DNA from: Apoderus coryli
Taxonomy: Eukaryota; Arthropoda; Insecta; Coleoptera; Attelabidae
NCBI GenBank assembly: GCA_911728435.2
Contig: OU452204.1
Location: forward strand, 20,930,430-20,994,429
Reading direction: 5' to 3'
DNA length: 64,000 nucleotides
Part shown: positions 11,787 through 23,508 of the stretch, piece after piece
Position numbering within the stretch: the stretch's first letter is position 1
Layout of the letters: each line of letters begins with the position of its first letter
Translations under genes and position numbers: made by a program
Notes under the pieces: generated by a model
What the model was told of the DNA's origin: nothing
What the model saw: the letters and a program-made list of their open reading frames with translations, nothing else
Database searches by the model: none

Positions 11787-14700
11787 CTGAATGAATTGAA
11801 ACTCAGTAAACGCTGAGAGATTTATTTGAACACAAAAGGCACCGTTAAAATGAATAAAAAATGTACCAAATGACAAAAAGATGTATGTAGCGACATCTAG
11901 TGTGCGTAGGCAATAACAACTTCATTGCCAACACTAGATACGACCGAATTCCCTGGCGGGAGGCTTTATTTATGAATTGCAAGCATTCCGTAAAAAAAAT
12001 GTACGTTAACATTAACTTTTTACCTTGGTAATTTTCATTTTAAGATATCCGATTTTCTTTTTGGAATCCTGCAACATTTGTTGTGCTTCCAACATCAATT
12101 TCTTATCTCTACCACCCGTTATACTATGGATCATATTTTCCGCGCCTTGTTTGACCTTCAACTCAATGTTGAGTTGTTTTTCGAGGTTTTCCAATCGAGC
12201 AAACTGACTGGACGTGTATTTTTCATTATTGTGCGCCTCCAAATTTGATCTGTGATGTAAATCTGAAACAAATGTATGTTAATCCAGCGGCCCATCTAGG
12301 GGGGGAGGGTTTGGAAGTTAAAACCCCTCCCAGAGCCTGCTGAAAAAATAGCAAAGTCATATTTTAAATACAGTGCAATTTACCACTTCCCTCATTTTGA
12401 GGGAAACTGATTCCTCCAGCTACTAAAGAACCTCACGCGGTTTGTTGTGTCAGCGTCTATATAGAGTCCACGATCTAGGAATTAAATGGCACTAGCTGCG
12501 ATGGACTGGCCACGTAATCCGAATGCCAACGGAACGCCTTCCAAAGAGAATCCTTTATTCACAGCTTAACGTCGGCTCACGAAATCAGAAAGGGCAGCAA
12601 AAGAGGTACAAGGATGTTCTTAAGACCAACATGAAGAAGTGTGGCTTAGATGTCAAGAACAACTGGAAGCAGATCGCGAACGACAGACCGAGATAGGTAC
12701 CACTTACGAGGGTCATCAAGAGCAGCGTCCGTGCTGAGGAATTCATCAATGGAGTAAAAAGCCTGGTCAATTAAGTAGTTCTTTAATCTATTTTTGAACA
12801 TTCCAAGGCTCAGTGTTTTCAAACTATCTGGCAAATGATTATAGCATGTGGGACCATAATAATTTACAGAATTTCTGCTTCTACCCAACCTCATATATTC
12901 AGGAAGAATGTCATTTTTGTTTCTGGTATTGTGGTTGTGAACTTGATCATGCTTTATGTACAGATTGTAATTATTTTTTACATACATAATTGAATTGTAG
13001 ATATAGAGACACGGGAGTGTCTAAACTTTAAATCTTTAAATTTGTCATTATTCGAACCACTCGTCTTTGGATTGCGAATACCCGACTCGCATGATAAGAG
13101 TGTCCCCAAATTGACAAAGCATATGAAGCCACACTGTGAAAAAGGCCATAATGATGATGATGATTTCAAAACATTAAAAGAGACTTCACCCTTCAAGCTT
13201 CGCAACATGAACACAACCTTAGACAACTTGGCAATGGTAACCTCGACATGATCCGCCCAGGTTAGCTTTTGGTCCAAAGTGACACCCAAAAACTTTACCA
13301 GACCATCAGAACCAGAGACATCCGTCTCACGTAATGTAAATATTTTAGTAGCCGTTTTATTGGCATTCATACAGAGTTTGTTAGCTGCAAACCAGTCAGC
13401 AGCCCTCGACTGTGAATTAATCATACTTGAGGCCACAACATCACTCGACAGTTCAACATCGACAATAGTTGAATCGTCTGCAAACAATGTCAGGTCAGAG
13501 CATGGCAGGTGTAGTGGTAAATCATTAATGAAAATCAAAAACAATAGAGGTCCGAGCACGGAGCCCTGTGGGACTCCACAAGAGCTCAACAAGGGCTGAG
13601 AAGACTTTGACTCAAACATCGTTACAACATTGCTACCAGTGAGGTAGGAACTCAGCAAACGAACCGAATTCGCAATCATACCGTATCGCTCCAGTTTACC
13701 CAACAAGATATCGTGTGAGACGCAATCAAACGCCTTTGTTAAATCAAGAAAAGAAACCCCCACAAGCCTTCTACTCTCAAAGGCGGTTATAACGCTATTT
13801 ATAAAATTTTCTATAGCTGAAACGGTGTTAAGTTTCGGTCTAAATCCAAATTGTTTCGGAGAAAATAAATTATTTCTTTCAAAATAGTTGGATAATTGTT
13901 TAAAGAGTATCTTTTCAAAAATTTTGCCTAGAACAGGCACTATAGAAATAGGGCGATAGTTGTTCAACTCATCTGGAGATTAGCGAGTGAATGCTGATGA
14001 TGATGACGATTTGTGTGCAAAGCTCTGTAGATTTTTCATATAACGTGTCGAAAATCGTATAAAATTGTAAAAATGGCAACATTGCTGCCGGTCAAATAGT
14101 CACTCAATTATACCTATTGCGCTACGTCAACGTCAGTCTGTGTGTCGAAACTATCCGGAAATCACCGAATTCTTATTTAGGGTGAGATCAGTACACGTTT
14201 TGTCCCGGTTTTGTTAATGTAGTAGCACATTGAGTACAACCCCCGGAAGAAATATCTCAATACGCCACTGTGTAAACCTACCACACGTTTAAAAACAACC
14301 CCGTAAATAGTAATACTATTACATGACACTCTATATGATATTAAATAATAATAATAAAATGAAAAAAAGAAGTTCAACAACCTGCCAGACAAGGTTAAGG
14401 AATTTTTCGGCCTGTGGCGCGAATTTTTAACGGTGTGTGTATGTCTCGAGACATGATCTGGTTCTTTTTTTGTTTTTTCCTTTCATCCTCCTTTTATTTG
14501 ATTTAGGATTAATTATTATACGAGGTAATTCAAGATTATTTCTGAACCACAGTTTTGAATACACCTTATTCTTTTCTTAAGAAGATAGAAGTCTCAAAAT
14601 TTAAAAAAAAAACTATATATAGAGTGGTCCAACAAAAACAAAACAGAAATCTTTTCGCGTATGACATTTTTACTGGAGAAATTGAAATTTGGTCAAGATT

Positions 14701-17700
14701 ATCTTTACAAATCTATAGGTTCATGTCTTAAATAGGCAGATTCGCAAAAGCTTTGATTATAGAGCTCTACAGGATCGATTGATTGATGATATAATCAGAA
14801 ATAGGCATCCGAGATTCACAGCAATTTTGATAGTGAAAAGAGATTTAAAAATGATTAATCTCTCTCCTCTAACCCAGCTGCTTCATTTTCATTCAATTGC
14901 ATAGTTCCACAAGGTTCACTTTCGGGGCCGTTACTATTTACAATTTATATACTCGTAATTTGGGATTGATTATCGACCAATATCTTCATTTCGATACACA
15001 TGTAAGCTCTTGTCTCCAAAAAAGTTATGTGATTCGCAATTTTAGTCTAGTATCGTACAAACTCAGGCAGATGAGTGATAAAAAAAAAACTCAACTTCGT
15101 AATTCTGCTGAGGCCGCGTTATCTTACGCAGGAAATTATGTATTTGACATGGAAACTTACCTCCATTTGTCGACGACAGAGTCTGACCCTGTGACAAAAT
15201 AATTTGTGATTCCAATTCACTAAGCTCATTCTTCAATTCTGTTAATTTCCAATTCGAGTTCTTTACAATAGTTGCCAAGTTGCTCAGTGATTTTCTATCG
15301 GTCGAAACACCACGTAGTTTCTCTGCACCTTCTTTTATCTTCAGTTCTTTGCGTATTTCTCTGTGAAAAATTAAAAATGAACAAGTAAAACATTTAATTA
15401 ACAGAGGAGATTGGAGTTGCATACCTCCTTATGATATCTTTCAGTTCTTCCAGTTTTCCAGGCAACTGGGTTTCGTTTAAATGATCTACTGGTAATCCAT
15501 ATTTATGGGACAGCTCGTATAATACTGGATGTTTGATATAATCTCCCTGGAAACAAAAAATATAAAAAATGCTTATTTAGTATTTTTATTAAACATCAAT
15601 GAATTTTTATTGTTCATGTCGCTAACGAGTGTAAATTACTCCAACTCAGAGATTTCTGTTATGATCCCTAAGATGGCTAAACAGAGCGATCCTAGATGCA
15701 CATATTTTGTCACAATCACCATTTACCGGCTTTCGATGCTGTCTCTTGGCATCCTCATGTCGTCGACGCTGCTCTTCAAAATCTTGATGACCCTTGGTCG
15801 GTTGTTCGCGATCTGCTCCCAGTTGTTCTTGACATGTTGATCTTAAGAGAACATTTTTGTACCTCTTTTGCTGCCCTCCCTGATTTCGTGAGCCGACCTT
15901 AAGCTGTTAATAAAGGATTCTCTTTGAAAGATGTTCCGTTGGCATGCAGATTACGTGGCCAGTCCATCGCTTGACAATCATCGCCTCAGGACTAGTTGTT
16001 TCAGCTTCCTCAGCTTCCTGCCACTTATTTCCAAGAATTCTTCTAAGATATCGTAAATGCCTCCGATAAGTGGTTCAAGACTCACAGCTATACGTAAGGA
16101 TAGGAACTACAACTTAGTTCGAACGCCGATGTTATGATTATCGAAGAGTCTCGTCTTATACGATGCTGAATTTCATCATCGATATTTGCGTTCGCCTCAA
16201 AAATGCTGTCGAGGTAAGAGAAACTCTCGATGTGCTGAAGTCTGTCTCCGAATCTGTGGTGGGACAGAGCCAGCGTGTTTGGTGTAGGCTGATAGAGAGT
16301 CTGTGGTTTCTTTATATTTGGTTCAAGCCCGATACTGCTGTATTATAAAATACTGAGCATTTGGCAATAATATCTGATGAAGCGACAAGGTGTTTCTGCG
16401 AAGTCACAGGTAGGTAGTAGATTCGCAACCACCCTCCGCTGCGACAACACAAGGTGACTCACTCATATGTATTCATATTTCTTAATAGAGTCGATTTTGC
16501 TGGCTGAGCAGTCTCATCATCCTCCAGGAACAGCGGCATTCAGAATTTCTTAAAAGGCCCACAGAGTATTTACATACTCGTATCTAGAGCACCTCTAATG
16601 TTTAGCAGTTTTAAATAAAAAAAAATCATCCCCATAACTTGAATGAATGAAATCAACTGTTTGCTAGAAACCCCCGTTTAATTTTTTATGAATTAAAAGA
16701 AAACATGACTCACGATATTAATAATATCATATTTATTATAAAGGTCAAATCCTTTTGTCAAGTCTGCACAATGACGCACGAATGAAAATGTCACTAAGTA
16801 GAAGGTAAGTAATGAAAAAAATTAAATTACTTAATTAAAATATTTAAATTAACCTCAAAATAATCCTCAAATGATAATGATGCACATTTGGCATTTCTCA
16901 AAAACCACATTACAACACTCACTGATACCGTTCTGTCAAATAAACATTAATATTATTAATTTAGATTAAGTAAGTACACGAAATTAAATATTTATTACTA
17001 AGTATTACACTGAATTCAATAATTATTATTGTTGTTCGTTATTACATTATTTTATTATCAGCATTTTGGGAATAAGTATTAGTTTTGTTATAACACTACT
17101 TTGAGCGGTGAATAAATGTGTAATCGAAAATATTTATTGATAATACTGTTTACATTAGATAAGGCGACAGCTTTGCTATCTCTAGACCTGTTGAATGTAT
17201 TATACCTATACAAAATATCTATCTCAAATTGGTCTGGATTACAAATTTGTGCTATTGTGAATCCGCTACTCAAAATCTTTGCTATTTAATTATTTGCATT
17301 GTTACACTATTGTAATTTATTTCAATCAATAAACAATAATTAAGTATCGTCAGCAAAACAAATTTAATTCAACAACTTCTAATACAACCTCTCACCACAA
17401 AAGCTAAACATAATCTGCCCTATTTTATTCACACTACCCAAATAGTTCTATAACGACGGCCGAATCACCCGGGCTGATAACATGAGCAGGGAATGTTGTA
17501 AGCGAAATCCTGTTAAAAATACTAATAGAAAGATTATTCGAGAAGTTTTTGATGCCTCTCAACATTTAAAGACAACACCCGCCGATATTACAAGTACTTT
17601 TAGTGATTACTTTATTAGTTTCTCTAGGAAATCTGATTCGGTTGACTTGAAAAAAGCAACTCCCATAAATGTTACTTTAAGATCTTTTTATCTTTTCCCT

Positions 17701-20700
17701 ACTACGGTACTACGAAGTTATTAGAGTTGCCAGAAAGGTTTGTAGGAAAAAATCAAGTGGTACAGATAACATTCCAGGAAATAATTGCAGAACCCCTATG
17801 CGCGATCATTAATAAGAGTTTTGAGGAAGGTGTTTTTCCAGAGTGCCTTAAAACATCAGAAATAGTTCCTATTTATAAACAAAAAGGTGATGCAAAAGAT
17901 ACAAATAATTACAGACCGTTGGCACTACAAAGTCAATTTAGTAAAATATTTGAGTGCTTATATTGGGTCTGCCAGATAACTTTTTTTTTTTTGAAAATGC
18001 TATAAAAGAAAAACTGCTGAATATTTTCTCAAATTTCTTTTTTTACTTGAAAGTACAATCCTTCCTGTTAATAATGACAAATAATTTCATTCAAATGGCT
18101 GCTTCGGCTGGCCATGAAGTAGTCTACACGATCGGTTCAATTTTTAAGCACATTATCGATTGTGTGCAGCTGTATTTCACCAATGGCTTCACGAATATTG
18201 TCCTTTAAAGCGTCAATTGTCTCTGGCTTGTCGGCGTAACACTTATCTTTGACGGCACCCCACAAATAATAGTCCAACGGTGTCAAATCGCAGCTCCGAG
18301 GTGGCCAAACGACATCAGCTCTGCAGCTGATAATGCGATCTTCAAAAATAGGGCGCAAAACATCGAGTGTAGCTTCGGCTGTGTGGCACGTAGCGCCGTC
18401 CTGTTGAAACCAAATGTTGCCAATATCCTCCTCTTGAATTTTTGTGAACAAAAATTCGTTCAACATGGCCCGATAACGATCGCCATTGACTGTAACGGCC
18501 ACTCCTTGCTCATTTTCGAAGAAAAATGGCCCAATTATGCCTCCGGACCAAAATCCGCACCAAACAGTGACTCGTTTTGGGTGCATCGGCTTTTCAATGT
18601 ATGCGTGCGGGTTTTCTGTGCCCAAATGCGACAATTTTGCTTGTTTACATACCCGCCAAGATCAAAATGAGCTTCATCTGAAAAAATGATTTTTTGGCAA
18701 AATCGGCATTTTCTGTAAGTCGATCGCAGGCCCACTGAGCATTGGATGGTCAGTTGGCTTCAACTCCTGAACCAATTGGACTTTGTATGGCGTCAACCAA
18801 GGTCTTTATGCAAAATTCGTCTCAATGATGTCTCCGAAATGTTCAATTGTTGAGACCGACGGTGAATTGATGTTAATGGCGTTTCACGCACACTTTCTGC
18901 CACAGCAGCAATATTCTCGGGTGTACACACTGTTTTTGGCTTTTCACGCTTTGGTTTATCGATGAGGATGCCAGTTTCTTTCACTTTTTTCACGAGATAA
19001 CGAACATACGGAGCTGACGGTGCTTCTCTTCTTCCAAAATCCGTACGCAATTTTCGCACACATTCTGCAACATTACCATGATTTTCAAAGTAATGTCGCA
19101 ATATTTCCCAGCGTTATTCAAGCGTATACACAACCATATTCGTTCAGCGGAAGGATAAAACTAATTATCTGTCAAATCAGACAGGAGCTAAGTGTTACCC
19201 TTCACGAAATAAGCACTAGTTGAAAAAAAAAACGTTAGATGGCGGACCCGATATAACATGAGACTTAATAATTATCTTGAAAAATTTAAGATCCTCTCTT
19301 GCAACCAGAATGGATTCAGGATCTGTCGATCAACAGAAACAGGCTTTGGACAACCTATACCAGTCACTCAATAATAAGGAAATAGCTCTTGGCCTTTTCT
19401 TTGATTTAAGCAAGGCGTTTGATTCCATAAGCCAGGATCTTTTGTTTCTGAAACTGAATGCTGTTGGTATAAGAGGAACAGCGGCCGTAGCTATCTTACA
19501 CAGCGTACACAGTTGGTTGAAATTGCGGGTGTCCGTTCGAGGTCCGAGATCGTGAGCAGTGGGGTGCCGCAGGGCTCCTGTCTCTCACCTACTTTGTTCA
19601 CTGTTTTTATTGACGATATCTCTGAAGGTCTGGGTATTTTTGGATATCCCATTCTTTATGCAGACGATACTAGTGTTTTTGTTTCAGCCAAGGATGAAGC
19701 AGGGTTAGTTCAGGCTGCCAACGTGATGACTGGGGCGATGTCTCGGTGGTGTGTGCATAACGGACTTACCCTTAATGCATTAAAAACGGTTGCTCTGCCT
19801 ATATCTATAGCAAACAACACCAGCAATAAGAGTTATCTGATACGTATAGGAGGTGAGTCTATAAGGAATGTGAGTAATGCCAAATTTCTGGGAGTGTATA
19901 CAGACAGCAAAGTGATCTGGGACATACATATTGACACCATACTACCAAAAGTCAGTAGCTGTGTGTTTTTGATAAAGAATATTAGAGGTACTGTATCAAC
20001 TAGCATTCTTAAAATGATATATTTCGGCTTAGTCCAGTCTACCTTTGCATATTATGGAATCATATTTTGGGGAGGAGCCGGTGGATCAACTAGAGTATTC
20101 AGGTCCCAAAAAAAGGTTATAAGACCAATACAAAAAATTCCTCAGACAGCATCATGTAAGGAACATTTTGTGAATTTGAAAATAATGACTTTTCCTTGCC
20201 TCTACATGTACGCACTCATAATTCATATCAAAAAACAAAGTGAATCATTGCTTAAAAGAGAAGATGTTCACAATTATGGCACTAGTAACAAAAATAACGT
20301 AGTTTTGCCATTTTCTAGACTAAGAATTGGTCAGAAAAATCCTAACTATATCGGCGTAAAGTGTTATAATAAGATTCTGAAAATTAACAAATTTAAAAAC
20401 CTAACATTTAGGAGATTTAAGCTGGAGTTGAGAAATTATTTTGTGGATAAATGTTTTTATTCTGTGGATGAATTTTTGAACTACACAACGGATTAATAAT
20501 ATGTATCTATTAGTTATTATGTTTGACAATCCCATAATGTAACATGTTGTATTGTTATCATTCGGTTGAAATAAGAAATAAATAAATAAATAATATCCAC
20601 TACAATTTAAGTAGTCGTAAGTCGTGATTGACGAATCAAAATACTCGAAATAGTTACAGACAGGTACAAACATACTAATGAGTACCTGATAAATAAAACT

Positions 20701-22391
20701 GTCTCCATTCCGTGGAATTAAAAAGCCCCTCGTATACTACTTTTTTTTCCATAAAATTGGATTTGTAAAATTAGGTATTTCACAAGAATATTTAAGTAAT
20801 AGTAGTTATCTATTTATTTTCTTCTAAACAATAAAACTAAACAATACCATGAAATCTTCCTAATAATATAATTTATATCGGATATCCTAAATTATTAACT
20901 GCAGTAGCCCCCCATTGTTTTTGTATGTTGTTTAAAATTAAACAAATTGACTACTATTAGAAAACAGTTTCACCGCTTCATGAGCCTATTATTTAAGTAC
21001 GAGTCATGCTAGGTACGTAATTTATACGCCAATATCTACTAAAATATAATCTACTCTATTATCAGCAAATTCACGTTATTTTAATTTCGATATCTCGAAA
21101 ACCAAACGAGATAAGTAATCGTTTTCGTTTTTTTAATTGTAGAGGTCCCTATGGATGACTTTTCCATTTAGAAATAAAAAATTAATACCTGCATAATGAA
21201 TTTGTTAACATCGAATGTGGCTCACTCTATCTTGGACCTTGGTTTTCATTTTCTGGAGCATTCCACGAATAAGAGCAAACACGAAGTTTATTTTTGTTAG
21301 TACTTATCCCTCGACTTACCCTCGGTCTTACCCCAATGAATTATCAAAATTGGGCCATAAATTTAAAGGTTATCTAATATTGAACATTTTAATACTTTTT
21401 TTGTGGATCTCTCAGTAAGTTTAATCACAATTTAAAGATGAATCAGCTCTCTATTTGAAAGCACCTATAGAGAAACATGCTTATTAATACAACTAAACTC
21501 TAGGCATTTGTATCTAGAGAAAATGTTGTAAGAATGATAAATCCTATATTGTTTATCTTGTAGGTATCCCATTCTCAACTCAACTTCTCTTCTATTGTTT
21601 ATTGTCTAGTTCCATTTCATTCTCAATTGTCTTGTTTGTGGACACAACAGAAGACATGTGTCTCCATTGCGTTATTCCACTTTCACATTGTTTGACAGAG
21701 AATATATCACACCTTTCTGATTACATGATTGTGTTAATGAAACTGATATTGAACTACAATGGCCCAGATTTCCATATAGATCTATATATAATTAGTTGAC
21801 TGTCCTTTAAAGAGGACTCAGTTAATACCTAATTTAGCATAGAATGTTGTTTTTAATCTAATAATAATAGAGCAGCCATAAAAGTGATAATTAATAGGTA
21901 CCTACTGAAAGTAAACTTACTTATATGATGAGCTAAAATTGAAGGTTTTATGTATAATATAATATTACCTTCTGTAGTTTTTTTGTTTATTACCAATGAC
22001 TCACGTTTTTTTAAAAATATTTTAGAGCACCCCGTATAATAATAACAAAATGAAAAAACCGTGAGTAACTTTGCGCCTTCACCAGAATATAACAAATAAT
22101 TATTCCAAGGGTTTTATCATTAATAACAATGAAGATATTATGGTAAAAAATTAAACCTAGGTATTGTAGGATCTATAATTAAATTAAAATTTTGATTTAA
22201 GACGAAAGGAATTTGCCTTTGATACCTAGCAACTATAACTATTAAATTATTTCCTTAACAACATTCCCTAGCAAATAACTCTTGTTTAATTAATTACGTT
22301 TTAATTACTATGTGTTGAAGTCATTATTCTTATTACTTAAGCCAAAAGAAAATAATAATAATAACCTCACCTGGTAATAAGAATCCGCCAT
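11556..22391 (-). CDS. Pkn: protein kinase N, N-terminal half (three HR1 repeats)
   Basis: PKN is a Rho/Rac-activated AGC-family Ser/Thr kinase of the cytoplasm and cortex; its N-terminal HR1 (REM-1) coiled-coil repeats bind the GTPases. Minus-strand exons are 22371-22391 (MADSYYQ), 15425-15546, 15161-15360, 12024-12262 and 11556-11786. They sum to 813 nt (271 codons) with all phases compatible. HR1a starts with YIKHPVLYELSHKYG and includes KIKEGAEKLR. HR1b contains LEKQLNIELKVKQGAENM. HR1c contains LKHRLRVEAAVVEGAKNV and is cut at an exon end (donor GTAAGT). The second helix of HR1c, the C2-like region and the kinase are not found in the window. Downstream on the same strand lies an unrelated gene (171-7792), so either that gene is nested in a long PKN intron or the assembly is rearranged. 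Intron 1 is 6.8 kb and full of transposons. Confidence 0.9.
12024..12262 (-). CDS. Pkn: PKN exon 4 (HR1b)
   Basis: Entered in phase 1 after tttcag and left in phase 0. It encodes the whole second HR1 repeat, from LENLEKQLNIELKVKQGAEN through LEAQQMLQDSKKKIGYLKMK. Confidence 0.9.
12481..12731 (+). mobile_element. RTE-like LINE, C-terminal fragment
   Basis: The plus strand encodes LRWTGHVIRMPTERLPKR, then KGQQKRYKDVLK, and a WKQIANDRP end with stop TAG at 12692-12694. This is the conserved C-terminus of RTE/BovB-like elements, downstream of the reverse transcriptase. It abuts the 3' end of the LINE at 12731-13975; antisense read-through from that LINE continues into it. A related copy lies at 15640-16400 on the minus strand. 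Confidence 0.75.
12731..13975 (-). mobile_element. LINE copy A, reverse transcriptase and C-terminus
   Basis: The minus strand encodes a BS/jockey-like reverse transcriptase from NNYRPISIVPVLGKIFEK, through LDLTKAFDCVSHDIL, GVPQGSVLGPLLFLIFINDL and the catalytic box FADDST, to FLGVTLDQKLTW. A small disruption (a tga/tgatg microsatellite near 13150) breaks the frame, and the tail resumes at 12987-12740 (YNHLPDSLKTLSLGMFKNRL, YSIDEFLSTD). It is 5'-truncated near 13975. It is the same family as the plus-strand copy at 57611-59460 and looks closely similar to it over long stretches. Confidence 0.88.
13976..14883. other. PKN intron 3 sequence, no gene seen
   Basis: AT-rich, with a gat/gatg microsatellite near 13995. 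No exon or recognisable element beyond edges of neighbouring LINE fragments. Confidence 0.4.
14884..15150 (+). mobile_element. degraded LINE reverse transcriptase fragment
   Basis: The plus strand shows VPQGSLSGPLLFTIYI (the GVPQGS block). It then joins, with an internal deletion that removes the catalytic FADD region, to LGLIIDQYLHFDTHVSSCLQ. It ends about 10-30 bp from the PKN exon at 15161-15360, on the opposite strand, in the intron downstream of that exon. Confidence 0.65.
15161..15360 (-). CDS. Pkn: PKN exon 3 (HR1a, second part)
   Basis: Entered in phase 2 after tttttcacag and left in phase 1 at GTAAGT. It encodes IRKELKIKEGAEKLRGVSTD and the second helix SNWKLTELKNELSELESQI of the first HR1 repeat. 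Confidence 0.92.
15425..15546 (-). CDS. Pkn: PKN exon 2 (start of HR1a)
   Basis: The acceptor is gtttccag and the donor is GTATGC. It encodes GDYIKHPVLYELSHKYG and ELKDIIRR, which leads straight into the HR1a helix in the next exon. Confidence 0.92.
15640..16400 (-). mobile_element. RTE-like LINE remnant
   Basis: The minus strand, with stops and frameshifts, shows IESFSYLDSIFEANANIDDE (the post-RT block), then the RWTGHVICMPTE C-terminal block, then a C2H2-like CDKICASRIALFSHLRDH end. It lies in PKN intron 1 and matches the family of the fragment at 12481-12731. Confidence 0.7.
16401..17481. other. PKN intron 1, AT-rich, no gene seen
   Basis: Very AT-rich, with no supported exon or element. 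Confidence 0.4.
17482..20592 (+). mobile_element. LINE copy split by a mariner insertion
   Basis: The left part (17482-17960) encodes the linker and the RT start, NNYRPLALQSQFSKIFE. The right part (19254-20496) resumes in the RT finger region (NNYLEKFKILSCNQNGF) and runs through FFDLSKAFDSISQDLL, GVPQGSCLSPTLFTVFIDDI, the catalytic YADDTSVF and the C-terminal YNKILKINKFKN / YFVDKCFYSVDEFL. Frameshifts occur near 19310 and 19510. The 3' end is an AAATA microsatellite tail at 20570-20592. It lies antisense in PKN intron 1. Confidence 0.88.
17961..19253 (-). mobile_element. full-length but dead mariner-family transposon inside the LINE
   Basis: The ends match as inverted repeats: TATTGGGTCTGCCA at 17961 and, reverse-complemented from 19253, TATCGGGTCCGCCA, each followed by TAAC and a T run, with TA duplications. 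The minus-strand transposase starts at 19137 (MVVYTLE), has a stop at codon 8, then an HTH region (ENHGNVAECVRKL) and a frameshift near 18790. The catalytic half follows, with DEAHF, QQDGATCHTA and LTPLDYYLWG. The acidic residues are kept, but the gene is broken. The length of 1293 bp is normal for mariner. Confidence 0.9.
20593..22370. other. PKN intron 1, no gene seen
   Basis: AT-rich intronic sequence. A lone gagcaccccgtata near 22025 resembles a transposon terminus of the TATAGGGTGTTC type. Confidence 0.4.
22371..22391 (-). CDS. Pkn: PKN first coding exon (7 codons)
   Basis: ATG at 22389-22391 reads MADSYYQ and ends at donor CAG|GTGAGG. Phase 0 matches the next exon, GDYIKHP..., 6.8 kb downstream. 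A short N-terminus ending in SYYQ before this block is what I recall of insect PKN, and it gives a complete HR1a leader. Confidence 0.85.
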
Positions 22392-23508
22392 TTTGAATAA
22401 CAATTTACATTACTTTGGAAGAAACTACACAAAAATTTGGCACTTTTTCAGTCTAATTTAAAGGCACTACCGGTGTAAACATTTTCAAGCTATTAATTAA
22501 ATTTTAACAATCATTAAAACGTTCTCAAAAACTGATGTTTGGAGGATTTGCTCGGTACATGTATCACATTTCACTTCTTCATATTTTTCTTTTCTCTTTT
22601 ATAAAACCGATCCGCGTACCGCAACCAACATTACCGGACTGGTTGAAAATAATGAATTAAAATTAAGTGCTGGATTGTGATTGGTTGAACGGGATAATTC
22701 TCATAAAAACAACAGGTGCTTTGTACATATGATCTGTCTTTTTTTAACTCATACAAATGCTTATGATAAAGAAAAAGATAAACATGAGATCCCGATTAAA
22801 TATTAATAAAGAACCATAATTAGATTTATTTTTCTCTAAAGTATTCGAGTCTCAGTACGTATTCTTCTCATAACTTTAGTATGGATTATTATTGACGAAT
22901 TTACTTCAGTCAGGGAATCGGGAATAAGTTATTAATTTAGCGAAAAATAGACGTGTTCCTACAACGTCAATTTTTACTCATATCATTAAATAGCACGTTC
23001 CTTTCACAAAATTTGAACAGTTTAATATTCCTTTTACAACAAAAATTCAGTAAGTGATCAATTCAGTGGAGGTGTAAATGATAAGAAATTAAAATGCACA
23101 ACTAAACTTGGGGAAACCTGGTATAGAATAATTTTACATAGTTATTTTTCTCAATTAAATTCACTAGAGAAACATTAATTCACCACTAAGTTAACCTAAT
23201 ATTAGGAGTAATCTGTAATCATTGGTGTAATGTGTAATACAGGACTACCCGACAATTGTATACTTCTATTTATACACAAATTTGTACAGTATCAGTATAA
23301 TATGCATGCGTCCGTTTTGATTTTTCCAGTGGCTAACCTTGCAGTTTGACAATTTTGACAATTTGTTGACAGTCTATTTTGACTTGTTTGTGTTTGTGTT
23401 TTTCGTCTCAAGCCGAGATTGTTTTAAGTCGAAGAAAGCGAAATATATCAAAAGTTATTCTTACAAATTGCTTATTGTTTTCCTCTATCAGCATTCAACT
23501 TTCCAGAA
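22392..23508. promoter_or_regulatory. divergent intergenic region between PKN and the chromodomain gene
   Basis: PKN starts leftward at 22391 and the chromodomain gene rightward at 23509, so both 5' UTRs and promoters should be here. I see no clear TATA box at a fixed distance. This assignment is inferred from gene arrangement. Confidence 0.45.
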
